Part shown: positions 45,950 through 55,724 of the stretch, one piece after another
How the letters are laid out: the number at the start of each line of letters is the position of its first letter
How positions within the stretch are numbered: position 1 is the first letter of the stretch
Assembly (NCBI GenBank): GCA_024734495.1
Contig: JALMQS010000887.1
Location: forward strand, 2,327,986-2,391,985
DNA from: Forficula auricularia
Lineage: Eukaryota > Arthropoda > Insecta > Dermaptera > Forficulidae
Length of the DNA: 64,000 bases
Direction: 5' to 3'
The notes under the pieces: model-generated
The model's database searches: none
What the model saw: the letters and a program-made list of their open reading frames with translations, nothing else
Told to the model about the DNA's origin: nothing
Translations under genes and position numbers: made by a program

Positions 45950-46760
45950 ATTTATAGGGAATTCTAGGCCGAATCGGACGATTTGAAAAATTTTAATTTT
46001 TGTTTTCCTTCATTTTTTGACATTTTTTATTACCCATCAAAAAACTCTTCCTGTTAAATTTTGCAATTTTTTTAATGACTGGTTTAAAAGATATCGAATT
46101 TCGGGTTTTCGCTCATAACTTCTTCAAAAATGGTCCAAATGCAAAAAAATTATTTCAAGTAGTTTTTATATGTAATTTTTGAGTTTGAAAATTGTAATCT
46201 TGTTTTTGAAACTGTAGGTATGTACTCATCGATTTTTTTTGATAATTTTTTCTTTTAAACTTCAGTTCATTCTAGAAATTTTAAGACCGCGTTGATAGTG
46301 GGCCTATGATAATTACTATTTTTTTCGATTTGTGATTTTGATTTTCTATAAACAAATTAAAATACTAATTATTTATTTTAAACACCTGTTAACAATGAAA
46401 ATCAATTCAAAATAACTAAAAAAAGAGAACTCAATATCAAAAAGTGGTTTTAATAATGGTTAATAGCGAATAAAATTTTTTCGAAATTTTCAAAAATCGA
46501 AAAAAAAATATTAATTCTCATATGACCACTATCAACTCGGTCTTAAAATTTGTAGAATGAATAGAAGTTTAAAATAAAAAATTATCAAAAAAAAATCGAA
46601 GATTACATGCAGCAGTATCAAAAACAAGATTAAAATATGCAAACTCAAAAATCGCATATAAAAACAGTTTAAATAATTTGTTTTATATTTTTTTCTAAAA
46701 ACTATATAGTAAAAAAAAAAATTCAAAAGAAAAATGATTTTGAATTTGGACCATCAAAAT
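45950..46760. repeat. foldback repeat M, copy 2
   Basis: Left arm ('ctaggccgaatcgga', 'aaaagatatcgaatttcggg') and right arm (46563-46760) are mirrored, with an inner hairpin 'gaccgcgttgatagtgg' / 'ccactatcaactcggtc'. It lacks the PLE stub present in copy 1. Confidence 0.7.
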
Positions 46761-46764
46761 ATTT

Positions 46765-47555
46765 TTACGTAGTTCAACCAAATAGATAAAGCTTCCTCAA
46801 ACTCCCTTAATAGATACGTCTCTGGAGTCTTATTTTTTAAGGGGGATGAACTTTTTGGCCGTTATATACAAATAATATCTACGGCTAAAGAAATTTCACT
46901 TCTCCCGTGACCTTATCAGTGAATGAGGTTCACACATATTTTTTTTTAGTGATTGCTAGAAGAAATATTAGTTTTGTTATTTAAAAAATAGTGCCTTAAA
47001 AAGTTGAGAATTTGTATTTCAATTTAAAAAAAAATACTAATTATAAGTACACAAGGTTGAATCTGTTTCGAAGTCGGTGAAGTTCTTTGTTCTTAAGTTG
47101 ATAGAATAGAAAATGCAGTAAAAAAAAAAACTGGTTAATCTTAAGGGATTCCTTATATATTGTATTTTAAGAGTGTTTAAAAGCTTTAAGAAGGTTTTAA
47201 TTAACTGGTCGTATAGCTGCTCTGCTAATAAATTCCACTCTCTGATTAATTCATTCATTTCCAAGATAACGTAAAGAAAAGAAATGAACTCTGCTTAAGT
47301 GAAGAAAAAGAAAATAAACAATCCATTGTACAGTGAATTCAGCGTGATTTTAGAGAGGAAATATGGTAAGTAGCTGGCAAGAAGTGTCGTGGGTTCTTAT
47401 TTATCTATAATCTCCTGAAAAGTTATTATTAATAACTTTTAAGCGAATATTTGCTTTGATAGGAAGCATTTAAAAAAACAATAATTGCAGATGGAACAGG
47501 AGTTATTAATTATTTTAATAGTGATACGATGCAAAAAGGCAGGCTTAAAACTCTA
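46765..47555. other. unassigned stretch
   Basis: No recognised gene. A 75-codon minus frame (47037-47264) has no motif. Confidence 0.4.
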
Positions 47556-47822
47556 GATCAGTGGATCTCAAACAGTGGTCCTTATCCTTAAGAACTAAAA
47601 TATGGTCCGGAGAAAGATTTCAAACTGAAGTTCACCAAAATCTGATAGGCAATCCTTTTGGTACTAATGCTGGAGAAGTTGTAGAAGAAATCCAAGAACA
47701 GCTAATTGAATTATAAAATTAAATTGAAAGTTTTTTTGCCGAGAGTAGCAGAATTTTTATATATTGGAGACAATAAAAGAGTGTCTTCTGCTGGATTTAT
47801 AAATTTTATTTATTTATAACGA

Positions 47823-47857
47823 GACTATAGTTTTGAGGGCTTTGCCCTCTTCATCAG
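47823..47857 (-). ncRNA. hammerhead-like motif, left arm (core mutated)
   Basis: CTGATGA, extra A, stem GAGGGC/GCCCTC intact, but GAAA reads AAAA, so G12 is lost. Sense with respect to the PLE frame. Confidence 0.45.
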
Positions 47858-48064
47858 TCTATTACAATGGATTCACAGGAATTAATTTATGAATGAAAGT
47901 TTAAAATCTTTCATGTGGTTAGGTTAAGAAATTTTTCAGGGTGGGCAAGTTAAGAATTGAAATTTATACTTGTTTTATTATTTTGACTGTAGGTGGCGTT
48001 CATGAAGTTTTTATTTTAGCGGCTATTTTTAAAATAAAGCTTTCGGGAATTTCTATTTTCCGAT

Positions 48065-48895
48065 TTAAGAATTTTTTGGTGAATTATTGTATGATTTTAA
48101 AATTTCTAACGATTCGAAAATACTAATTTTTAAGGGATCTAATTCTGATCTAATTAATTTAATATTTGATTCATCTGGAAAACAATGTTTCTCGGAGATT
48201 AAATGTTCTGCAAATGCACTATGACCCGAACCCCCTTTAAAAACTCTTTTGTGTTCCGAAATGCGTGTGTTTAAATTTCGTTCTGTTTTTCCTATATAGG
48301 TCGAATCACATTCTCCACATGTTATGGAATAGACACCTTTTTTGTCCATTTTTTGAATTTTGTCTTTCTTATTATTGCTAATATCAGATCCCAATGTTCT
48401 AGAGGATTTGAAAATAGTTTCATATCCTAAAGTTTTGAATTTTAATTTTAAAGTTTCCGAAATTTTTCCATAGTATGGGATTATTAATTTTGGTTTTGAT
48501 TCTGGCTCGGACATTTGGGAATAAATCAGATTCAGAGTTGACTTTTCAATTTTCTTTTTTAATAGTTTGTCAATAAGGGTTTTCTCGTAACCGTTTCTAG
48601 CGGCTATTTGTTTTATTATTTCAAATTCTTTATTGAAATTTGTTCTATCTAAAGGGATGTTGGTTAATCTATTAATCATTGAGCGGAATCCTGCTAATTT
48701 GTGTGTGATAGGTCTGCAGGAATTATTATTTATAGCTGTCTGTGCTCGTGGGTTTCTAAATATTCCAAAAGTATGTTTTTTATTTGAAATTTTGATTTCT
48801 ACATCTAAATAATTTAGTGTTTTATCTTTTTCGATTTCGCTGGTAAATTTAATTTTGTCATGGATAGAATTTATATTGTTGATAAAATTACCCAT
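48065..48895 (-). pseudogene. PLE reverse transcriptase end plus GIY-YIG endonuclease
   Basis: 276 codons, beginning inside the polyprotein. Residues 27-36 (L-N-Y-L-D-V-E-I-K-I) followed by F-G-I-F-R-N-P (43-49) and H-K-L-A-G-F-R-S (65-72) match the post-catalytic part of Penelope-type reverse transcriptases ('FLD..I....f.vyRKPt...HK'). After a linker comes a GIY-YIG nuclease: G-V-Y (187-189), C-x2-C (193, 196), Y-I-G-K-T-E-R (200-206), R211, E214-H215, H231 and a final F-E-S-L-E (260-264) that should hold the catalytic Glu. The Cys/His set resembles the zinc-binding insertion seen in PLE nucleases. The nuclease domain itself is uninterrupted. The catalytic RT core (including the Y-A-D-D box) is missing, so the copy cannot move alone. 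The start shown is just the first Met; translation would not begin here in an intact element. Confidence 0.9.
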
Positions 48896-48908
48896 CCATT
48901 GTAATAGA

Positions 48909-48943
48909 CTGATGAAGAGGGCAAAGCCCTCGAAACTATAGTC
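48909..48943 (+). ncRNA. hammerhead-ribozyme-like motif, right arm (intact core)
   Basis: CTGATGA, extra A, GAGGGC AAA GCCCTC, GAAA, ACTATAGT-C. Every core base except the spacer fits the hammerhead consensus. Antisense to the PLE frame. Confidence 0.55.
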
Positions 48944-49192
48944 TCGTTATAAATAAATAAAATGTATAATTCCAGCAGAAGACACACTCTTTTATTGTCT
49001 CCTTCGAATTATAAAATGATAGAAACTGTAAGGACGGATTTGAATCTGATTTTTTGAGCCAGTTTTGGTGTAAAAAAAGCAATTTCATACATTAAAATTA
49101 GAGAAATCGCTTTGCGTTATCTTATGCTTTTCTCAGTAACTTATTTATGAGAACAAGGATTTTCTGCTTTACTGATTTTTTAAAACATAAGT

Positions 49193-49484
49193 CCGGCAAA
49201 AATATTTTTTTTTCAAAAAGTATAGTACTTATTGTTTTATTGTGAATTCTGATCAATAGCAGGATTATTCAGGATTGCCCAACAAAAATTAGAATAATAA
49301 AATATGTAAATTTGTAGCCAAAGCATTTTGATATTTAGGGCAGGTTAGTAATTTTCACAATTTTCAAAAAATGCATATAACTCGAAAACTATCAGTTTTA
49401 TTAAAAAAAATTTTTATGATCAGGACTGTCGTATATTGCCCTATCCCCTGTTCACGGTTTCTCGTTGTGATACGGGACACCCTG
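49193..49484 (-). repeat. dispersed repeat with CAGGG end, copy 2
   Basis: Reverse-oriented relative of 12846-13392. Its outer end 'gatacgggacaccctg' is followed by TA. It abuts the decayed hAT end. Confidence 0.6.
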
Positions 49485-50124
49485 TAGAGTCTCTCATAAG
49501 TCATAATCATTAACAATCTGTCTTTTATTTGTGAATCCATACCTAGTAATATTTATTTTTTAAATTTAAATTTTAAAATAAAAATATATAAATTTACTTA
49601 TAATTTAATTATTTTATTTTAATATTGTTTTGTTATGAAAATAATGTGGTGGACTAAACACGTCCCAATAATTTTACTTTACCATACAGGGTATGGTGAA
49701 GTATTGTAATAATGCATGAAAAAAGTGTTTTTTTTTTCGAAATATCTCAAAAACGGCTGAAACTATTTTGGTTAAAAAAATTGGGCGAAACCATGGCATT
49801 TCGGTCTACAAAAAAGCTCTAATAAGTCAACATCGAAAAAATTATATTTTTCGAGATAATAACTTGTTTTGTCAAAATGTCTGTTAGTTAGTCTGTCTGG
49901 TTTGCTGGTTGTCAGTTAGTCTGTGCGTTACCAAATTTTTGTGGACGAGCTAGCTCAAAAACTAGTTTGAATATCAAAATCAAATTCCACACGTAGTTTT
50001 GGTCCATTGAGATTAATAGCTGATTAGATTTTGGTGCATATCGACCCAAAATTAAGAAGGGTGGAGGAGGGTTAAAAATTAAAAATCTAGGCCGTTTGAG
50101 CAAACTCAACCAAATTTTGTATAT

Positions 50125-50490
50125 AATCAGTAGAGATTGTGGTGTTGGTGCAAGGTGAAACATCTTTAATAAAGATAAGAGTAAATAAATATTTTATTTA
50201 ATATGGATTTACTATGAGTTAAGATACTGATTCTTATTTCACATTAAAATTAAAAATTAAAAGATATAAAAAATTTTTTTCTTTTTCAATATATATATTT
50301 CAGGAAATACAGAAAGTAACTTTCTGTATTTCCTGAAGATGGGTTGATAGGCCGAAATATATATATATTGATAAAGAAAAAACTTTTTATATCTTTTAAT
50401 TTTTTAATTTTAATGTGAAATAAGTGACCAGTATCCTTAACTCATAGTAAATCCATATTAAATAAAATATTTATTTACTCTTATCTTTAA
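50125..50490. mobile_element. foldback element, family D
   Basis: 'agataagagtaaataaatat' is mirrored by 'aaatatttatttactcttat', and 'ttaaaagatataaaaa' by 'ttttatatcttttaa'. It begins with the family terminus 'gtggtgttggtgcaaggtga'. The centre contains a hammerhead-like motif (50333-50365). Confidence 0.7.
50333..50365 (+). ncRNA. hammerhead-like motif, family D
   Basis: CTGAAGA, extra T, a weak GG/CC stem II (decayed from GGGCY/RGCCC), GAAA followed by alternating AT that can self-pair as stem III. Confidence 0.35.
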
Positions 50491-50884
50491 ATTTTGTATA
50501 CATAATCAGTGGACCCCCAGAAGTATAAGAATGAAAAAACTTACCTCCCAAAATAGGGGGGGGGGGTGTAGGTCACTAAAATGAAAATCTTGGCCATTTA
50601 CCAAACTCAACCAAATTTTGTATACATAATCTGGACCTCAGATGTATAATAATTCAAAAACTAATCCCCCCCTACATGATTATAAATAGTTTTAGGGGCC
50701 AGGTTGTATGGTAAAGTCAAGTGGATGGCCACATCAGAACACGTCAGCTTATTTAATATTATTTTAAGGTTTTATTGAAATCTCCAAAAACTTTGAAAAA
50801 TAATAATAATAAAAAAAAACTTGATTATTTGATTATTAACATATTTAATAGTAATTCTTGTTGTTTAATCGGATGCTCTCCCTT

Positions 50885-51195
50885 TCTATATTTCGGAAAT
50901 GGATCGTTTGGGTTTTCTATTTCCTTGTTGTGGACCTGAGAAGGCACCCGGGTGGTATTCCATGGTCACTTTCTCTGGTGATCCGATCCTACAAGTGATA
51001 AAATATTGGAAGGGCCTTGTTCGGACTAGGCCAACATCTCGACTCGGCAGCGTGGTGCCCCCGGACTCAGGGTCATTGACCCCATCGAGGCCCGAGAGCA
51101 TCAGCCGCGACCCGCGAGTTCGGGGACACCCGCTGGCCAATTACCCGTGCCCGGGGATCCTCCCGGGATGGATACCCTCCATCCTTTCTTTACAT
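50885..51195. other. GC-rich block (about 55-60% G+C), unidentified
   Basis: Contains 'gactcggcagcgtggtgccc', 'ggcccgagagcatcagccgc' and 'cccggggatcctcccgggat'. Both strands are open (101 and 84 codons), which in such a short GC-rich tract is not evidence of coding. It resembles GC-rich 5' regions of non-LTR retrotransposons, but no LINE protein follows on either strand within reach. Confidence 0.35.
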
Positions 51196-51199
51196 TTAT

Positions 51200-51627
51200 A
51201 CTAGTAGTACAACGCTCTCATGGTAAAATCCCTCTATTATTTAATTCATTTTAAAAATAAATTAACAGATTAAGATTCTAGGTGTGTGTTTCACATAGTT
51301 TCCACCAGGCGGGGACATTTCAACCAGAGGATGCTGTCCAAAAAGGAGCCCTTCAATTTTTAAATGTTACTTTATTTTTCACTCCTTTTTGTAAAATTAA
51401 TCCATAAACTCAGAAATTTTAGTTGTTTTTCAAAATTATCGTTAAATTTTTATGACAGTATGAAAATACTCTTGACGTTTTGAAATTTTAGGAATGCGCA
51501 GTATCCTCAGCATCCATGGACCGCCCGCCAGTGGTTTCCACTTATTTTCATTTATTTATTTATCATTTGAATTAGCATATTAGGGTTCTAGATTGTTTTT
51601 TTAACACACTTTCCGCTTAGTTTATTT
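51200..51627. other. unassigned stretch
   Basis: No recognised feature apart from AT-rich sequence and short direct similarities ('cacatagtttccac' at about 51292 and 51926). Confidence 0.4.
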
Positions 51628-51874
51628 CGAGGGGTGATCCGCGATTGGGAATAGGTGTACACCTCTTTGGAAGTATTTTGGAAGTACTTGGAAATATTTG
51701 GAAGTACTTGGGAATATTTGGAAGTACTTGGGAATATTTGGAAATGCTTGGGAATATTTGGAAGTGCTTGGAAATATTTGGAAGTACTTGGAAATATTTG
51801 GAAGTACTTGGAAATATTTGGAAGTACAAGTGGAAGTAGGCGTACAGCATATTAGGTCGCGGTTCACCCCTCGG
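51628..51874. mobile_element. small TIR element housing a minisatellite, copy 1
   Basis: Ends 'cgaggggtgatccgcg' and 'cgcggttcacccctcg' are inverted, and next inside are 'ataggtgtacacc' and 'gtaggcgtacagc'. A second copy (62613-62780) has the same ends and a different interior, so the ends define the element. Confidence 0.7.
51661..51835 (+). repeat. 20-bp minisatellite, about eight units
   Basis: Unit TTTGGAAGTACTTGGAAATA with G/A and A/G variants. Overlapping open frames on both strands come from the repeat and are not genes. Confidence 0.95.
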
Positions 51875-52097
51875 TTTATTTATTTATTATTTAAATGATC
51901 ATTTTAAGATTTTAAGTGAGATGCACATAGTTTCCACTTAGTTTTATAAGATTTTGAAGGCATATTTGTTATTCGAATGTTTTCTGATTTTTTTCAAAAA
52001 AGGTGAAGCCCAAAAGAGTAAATTGTAATTTAACCATAAAAATCTAAACATTAATCAGAAGAAATTTTGTCTTTGGAGGGAGGACTGGCAGAAATTT

Positions 52098-52395
52098 TAA
52101 TTGGTAAGTGTTGGAAAGGCAGCCCAAGCATGTTGAAAAATTCTCTAGAACTAAAGTAAATTTATTGGATATTAATTATTTTAATTATTCAAAATCCATC
52201 GTTTTGGAGGATTTTCCTCTCCTTCTTGAAGGTTTCATAGACCCTCAATGATCCCTTTTGAAACCCTGAAGAATGAGGGAAAATTCTCCAAAAAAGTTGG
52301 ATTTTGAGTAATGAAAAAATTAATATCCAATAAACTACTTTATTCGAGAGAAATTTTTCACTATCCTTGGGCTGCCTTTACATCACTTATCAATT
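52098..52395. mobile_element. foldback element, family C
   Basis: Begins 'aattggtaagtgttggaaag', ends 'ttacatcacttatcaatt'. Arms mirrored through 'ccaataaac..ctttattcgag'. It contains ribozyme-like remnants on both strands ('cctccttcttgaagg', 'ccctgaagaatgaggg'). Confidence 0.65.
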
Positions 52396-52399
52396 ACAC

Positions 52400-52713
52400 A
52401 GATAATCGTTTCCTAATACCACTGGATAATGATTATTAAATAACAATTTTATATCCGAAACCAGGATCAATAAGTGTAACGTCAGAGAAATTTTACCAGT
52501 CACTTCTGATAAAAATTTTCTAATTAATTACCAGGTATAATGATAAAATTCAAGAGAGAGAGACTACAAAAAATATTACGAATTCTTTTTTGAATTATTA
52601 AAATTGGTTAAGGAATAGTTTTGTCAACAAAAGCGAACCAACAAGAAGGGCTTTAGTATAGGTATGTGTTTTATCCTTTTTCATCTACACATAAACAAAT
52701 ATATTAAAATATT

Positions 52714-52744
<31 letters not shown>

Positions 52745-53049
52745 ATTCATAAATAAAATAATTATTATCTTATTTAGTTACAACTAAACGACGAAATATT
52801 GGATTTAAGATATTATTTTCTATTTTAGAACTATTAAAAATTCTTATTTAAAAGTTTATTTCTTGTGTCAATCCAGTATATTGTATTACTATATACAAGA
52901 ATTGTTCGTTTAATGTAATAAGGTTGTTTTTAGGGAATTTTATTTTTATCGATTGCACAAATAAGTAAAACAAAGCAATATATATATATGTATTTCTCTT
53001 GTATTTATTGCTTACAAGTATTGCCTGTGTAATTGTTTTCATATTTTAG
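52400..53049. other. unassigned; poly-T tract
   Basis: A T-run of about 25 at 52719-52743, followed by a fragment of the inverted repeat from 43576. No gene. Confidence 0.5.
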
Positions 53050-53646
53050 ATGTCACAGGAACTCATTTCTGATGAGTACGTGGATTGCGACCACGGGGTT
53101 ATCCGAGCTAAGTTCGACATTGCTTCCACTTACTTGTGTCAGGCTTCTCTTTTTCTCTTCCTATACGGCCTCCCTTGGCCAACTCTTGTTTTTTTTTTTA
53201 CCGACTCCGACGCTATTAGGTTTTCGAGGGCTAGAGTTGATTTCCTTTTTCATTTTTTCTTCTCTTCAACATGTGGAAGGCAACGGGAAACCACCACATT
53301 ACAAATCCCGAGAATATGCAATATGACGATTTCTCTTCGAGTAAAGAATTCCGGAGGTAAACTAGCCCCTCGTTCGGATCTCCGGGAAGGGGCTACCCGA
53401 GGAGAGACCATCATAAAGGGAAAAATAAATAATGACTTTCTACGAGTCGGAGCGTGGAATGTTAGGACGCTAAAGGGAATAGATAAACTAATGAATTTAA
53501 AGCGGGAAATGGATAGACACAAATTGGACATTATTGGGATTAGTGAAATGAGATACCCAGTAGAGGGAGATTTTTGGTTTGAAAACAGCCATAGAATCAT
53601 TCATACGGGGGGCAGAATGGGCAGGCAGGAGTGGGCATTATTATGA
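53050..53646 (+). pseudogene. RTE 5' frame: leader and start of AP-like endonuclease
   Basis: 198 codons. The first about 120 residues look like translated leader (hydrophobic, not conserved in type). The endonuclease starts near residue 130 with L-R-V-G-A-W-N-V-R-T-L, carrying the conserved Asn, followed by I-I-G-I-S-E-M-R-Y with the catalytic Glu. The frame leaves register at a six-G run (53607-53612): the bases after it encode G-Q-A-G-V-G-I-I-M-N-K in the next frame, exactly the expected continuation. A one-base indel therefore explains the break. Confidence 0.8.
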
Positions 53647-55724
53647 ATAAAAAAATAGGGCAAAGGGTAAAGAATTATCTTCAGGTAAGCAAAAGGATTG
53701 TTATGATCACAGTGGATTCGAAACCGAAAGATACTGTGATAATCCAGGTATACATGCCTACTACATCATATAAGGATAACCAAGTTATAGAAGAAATGTA
53801 CGAACAAATTGAAAACCTGATGAAGCGCGTTAAAGGGGATGAAAATTTAATAATTATGGGGGATTGGAATGCAAGAGTAGGAAAAGGCAAAGAAGGAAAA
53901 GTGGTGGGCGAACACGGTCTAGGAGATAGGAATGAAAGGGGCGAAAGATTAATTGAATTTTGCAGTAAGCACAGTTTAGTAGTAGCAAACACACTCTTCC
54001 AACACCATCCAAGAAGGATCTACACGTGGAAAATGCCAAAAGACAAGGGGAGATTTCAAATAGATTACATATTAGTCAAACAAAGATTCAGAAATCAAGT
54101 AAAGGACTGTAAAAGCTATCCTGGGGCTGATATTTTTAGTGATCACAATCTAATTGCGATGAAATGCCAACTAAAATTTAAAAAACTAATAAAAAAGGGA
54201 GGGTCGCGAAAAAACTGGGATATATCTAAATTAAAAAATAAGGAAACCCAAAAACTTTTCGAAAACGTAATGAATAAGAAACTGGAAGAAAAAACACCCA
54301 CAAATAACAAAGAAGAAGAAATCGAACAAGAATGGAATGCTATGAAATCAAGCCTGACTGAAACAGCCAACGAAGTCCTTAAATCAAAGAAAAACGAAAT
54401 TAAAAAGCCATGGGTAACAGACGAAATACGGCAACTGATTGACGAACGAAGAAAATTTAAGAACAGAAAAGACGAAGAAGGGAAAGAAACATATAAAAAA
54501 TTAAGATGGAAAGTTATAAGAGAATGTAGAAAAGCAAAAGAAAAAATGATTCAAGAAAAATGTAAAGAAGTCAACGAAAATCTAGTATTGGGAAAAGTTG
54601 ATGTAGCCTATAGGGCAATAAAAAGAAATTTCCAAGAAGACAAGCCAAAAAGCAAGAACATAAGAGATAAAGGAGGCCACATTATTCTAAACGAAAACGA
54701 ACAGGCAAATAGATGGAAGGAACACCTAGAAGAACTCTATGGAGAAGAAAAAACAATGAACCCAATAGAAGAAGAAGAATCTGTGGACGAAAACGAATTA
54801 GGAGACCCCATACTCAGGTCAGAATTCGAGACAGCTTTGAAGGAACTAAAAAATAATAGAGCACCCGGAATAGACAATATACAAGCTGAAATCCTAAAGA
54901 ACTCTGGAGAAAAGGCACGTGACAAACTTTTTGAACTAATTAGCAAAATCTATAAATTGGGAATCATCCCAAAAGATTTCGAAAAAAACAAAATAGTCAC
55001 ACTTCCCAAAAAGACAGGCGCGGATAAATGTGAAAATTTCAGGACCATTAGCCTAACCTCACATGCCTCCAAAATCCTAACCAAAATAATCCAAAGAAGA
55101 ATAGAACAAAGAGTTGAAGAAAATCTGGGGGAAGACCAGTTCGGCTTTAGAAGAAACAGAGGCACCCGAGAAGCAATTCTCTCTCTTAGACTAATAATAG
55201 AAAGGGCTTTTATCAGGGAAGAATCTGTCTACATCGGATTCATAGACCTAGAAAAAGCATTCGATAACGTCAATTGGGAAATTATGTTTAAAATATTAAA
55301 ACAGGCGGGAATAAAATTCAGAGAGAGAAGACTAATCTACAATCTATATCAAAACCAGACGGCAATTATAAATATTGGTGATGAACAAAGAGAAGCCAAA
55401 ATAAAAAAAGGTGTAAGACAAGGATGTGTGCTGTCACCCATGATTTTCAACTTATACATAGAAGAAGCGATTAAAGAATTCAAAGACAAAATTGATACAG
55501 GTATAGAAATCCAAGGTCAAAAGATCGCTATGTTAAGATTTGCCGATGACATTGCCCTTCTAGGAAGCAATAAAAAAGAATTAGAGGACGCCTTGAATGG
55601 AATTAACCAAATCCTAATAGAAGAAATCAAAATGAAAATAAACAAGAATAAAACCAAGTTCCTAGTATGTACAAAAAAGAACAAACGAGACAGGAATGCA
55701 TCAAAATTAACCAAGAAAACCTAG
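53631..55724 (+). CDS. endonuclease / reverse transcriptase polyprotein (central part)
   Basis: 697 codons. Endonuclease: M-G-D-W-N-A-R-V-G near residue 76 and F-S-D-H-N-L near 170 supply the remaining EEP-type catalytic residues, used to nick target DNA for target-primed reverse transcription. A lysine/glutamate-rich linker (about 180-390) follows. Reverse transcriptase: N-N-R-A-P-G-I-D, F-R-T-I-S-L-T, G-F-R-R-N-R-G-T, motif A F-I-D-L-E-K-A-F-D near 536, V-R-Q-G-C-V-L-S-P, motif C F-A-D-D near 637 and N-K-T-K-F. All catalytic Asp residues are present. The Met shown is internal; the true protein begins upstream of the G-run shift. The 3' end shifts frame near the A-run at 55672-55677. Confidence 0.9.
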   Translation: MGIIMNKKIGQRVKNYLQVSKRIVMITVDSKPKDTVIIQVYMPTTSYKDNQVIEEMYEQIENLMKRVKGDENLIIMGDWNARVGKGKEGKVVGEHGLGDRNERGERLIEFCSKHSLVVANTLFQHHPRRIYTWKMPKDKGRFQIDYILVKQRFRNQVKDCKSYPGADIFSDHNLIAMKCQLKFKKLIKKGGSRKNWDISKLKNKETQKLFENVMNKKLEEKTPTNNKEEEIEQEWNAMKSSLTETANEVLKSKKNEIKKPWVTDEIRQLIDERRKFKNRKDEEGKETYKKLRWKVIRECRKAKEKMIQEKCKEVNENLVLGKVDVAYRAIKRNFQEDKPKSKNIRDKGGHIILNENEQANRWKEHLEELYGEEKTMNPIEEEESVDENELGDPILRSEFETALKELKNNRAPGIDNIQAEILKNSGEKARDKLFELISKIYKLGIIPKDFEKNKIVTLPKKTGADKCENFRTISLTSHASKILTKIIQRRIEQRVEENLGEDQFGFRRNRGTREAILSLRLIIERAFIREESVYIGFIDLEKAFDNVNWEIMFKILKQAGIKFRERRLIYNLYQNQTAIINIGDEQREAKIKKGVRQGCVLSPMIFNLYIEEAIKEFKDKIDTGIEIQGQKIAMLRFADDIALLGSNKKELEDALNGINQILIEEIKMKINKNKTKFLVCTKKNKRDRNASKLTKKT

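Larger units (their letters stand above)
47720..49005 (-). mobile_element. Penelope-like element, truncated, with inverted terminal arms
   Basis: Flanked by exact GAATTATAAAAT (47708-47719 and 49006-49017). Left arm at 47720-47895, right arm at 48895-49005. Between them, on the minus strand, lies the 3' part of a PLE reading frame (48065-48895). This copy shows that the many short family A foldbacks are coding-free relatives of a PLE. Confidence 0.9.
47559..49190 (+). pseudogene. hAT transposase remnant split by a Penelope-like element
   Basis: A hAT-like end CAGTGGATCTCAAAC begins at 47559. From 47651 the plus strand reads N-P-F-G-T-N-A-G-E-V-V-E-E-I-Q-E-Q-L-I-E-L, the 'NPF...eeLqeeLieLqnD' segment of ZBED5/SCAND3-like hAT transposases. 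The PLE (47720-49005) cuts in here. From 49006 the frame resumes: a stop, then N-D-R-N-C-K-D-G-F...F-L-S-Q-F-W, and, after small shifts, I-R-E-I-A-L-R-Y-L-M-L-F-S-V-T-Y-L, stop, E-Q-G-F-S-A-L. That is the conserved C-terminal hAT dimerisation core. The protein reads across the insertion site once the 12-bp duplication is counted once. Most of the N-terminal transposase is absent. Confidence 0.8.
49674..50750 (-). repeat. TTTACCATAC repeat, reverse, interrupted
   Basis: From 'actttaccatacagggtatg' to 'cacatcagaacacgtcagct', split by the family D foldback at 50125-50490. Confidence 0.8.

Noticed and set aside
23768..49005. CRISPR-like array made of the recurrent 35-40 bp motif
   Set aside because: Copies are kilobases apart, lie in inverted arms of transposable elements and alternate in strand; the sequence is eukaryotic.
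50886..51204. 101- and 84-codon frames in the GC-rich block
   Set aside because: Stops are rare in GC-rich sequence and both strands are open at once; no domain is recognisable.
51617..51898. Overlapping open frames of 64-81 codons on both strands
   Set aside because: They read through the 20-bp minisatellite, whose multiple-period structure keeps several frames open by chance; the peptides are simple E-V-L-G-N-I-W-K-Y repeats.
53681..55714. Several minus-strand frames under the RTE polyprotein
   Set aside because: Shadow frames of the A-rich coding strand.
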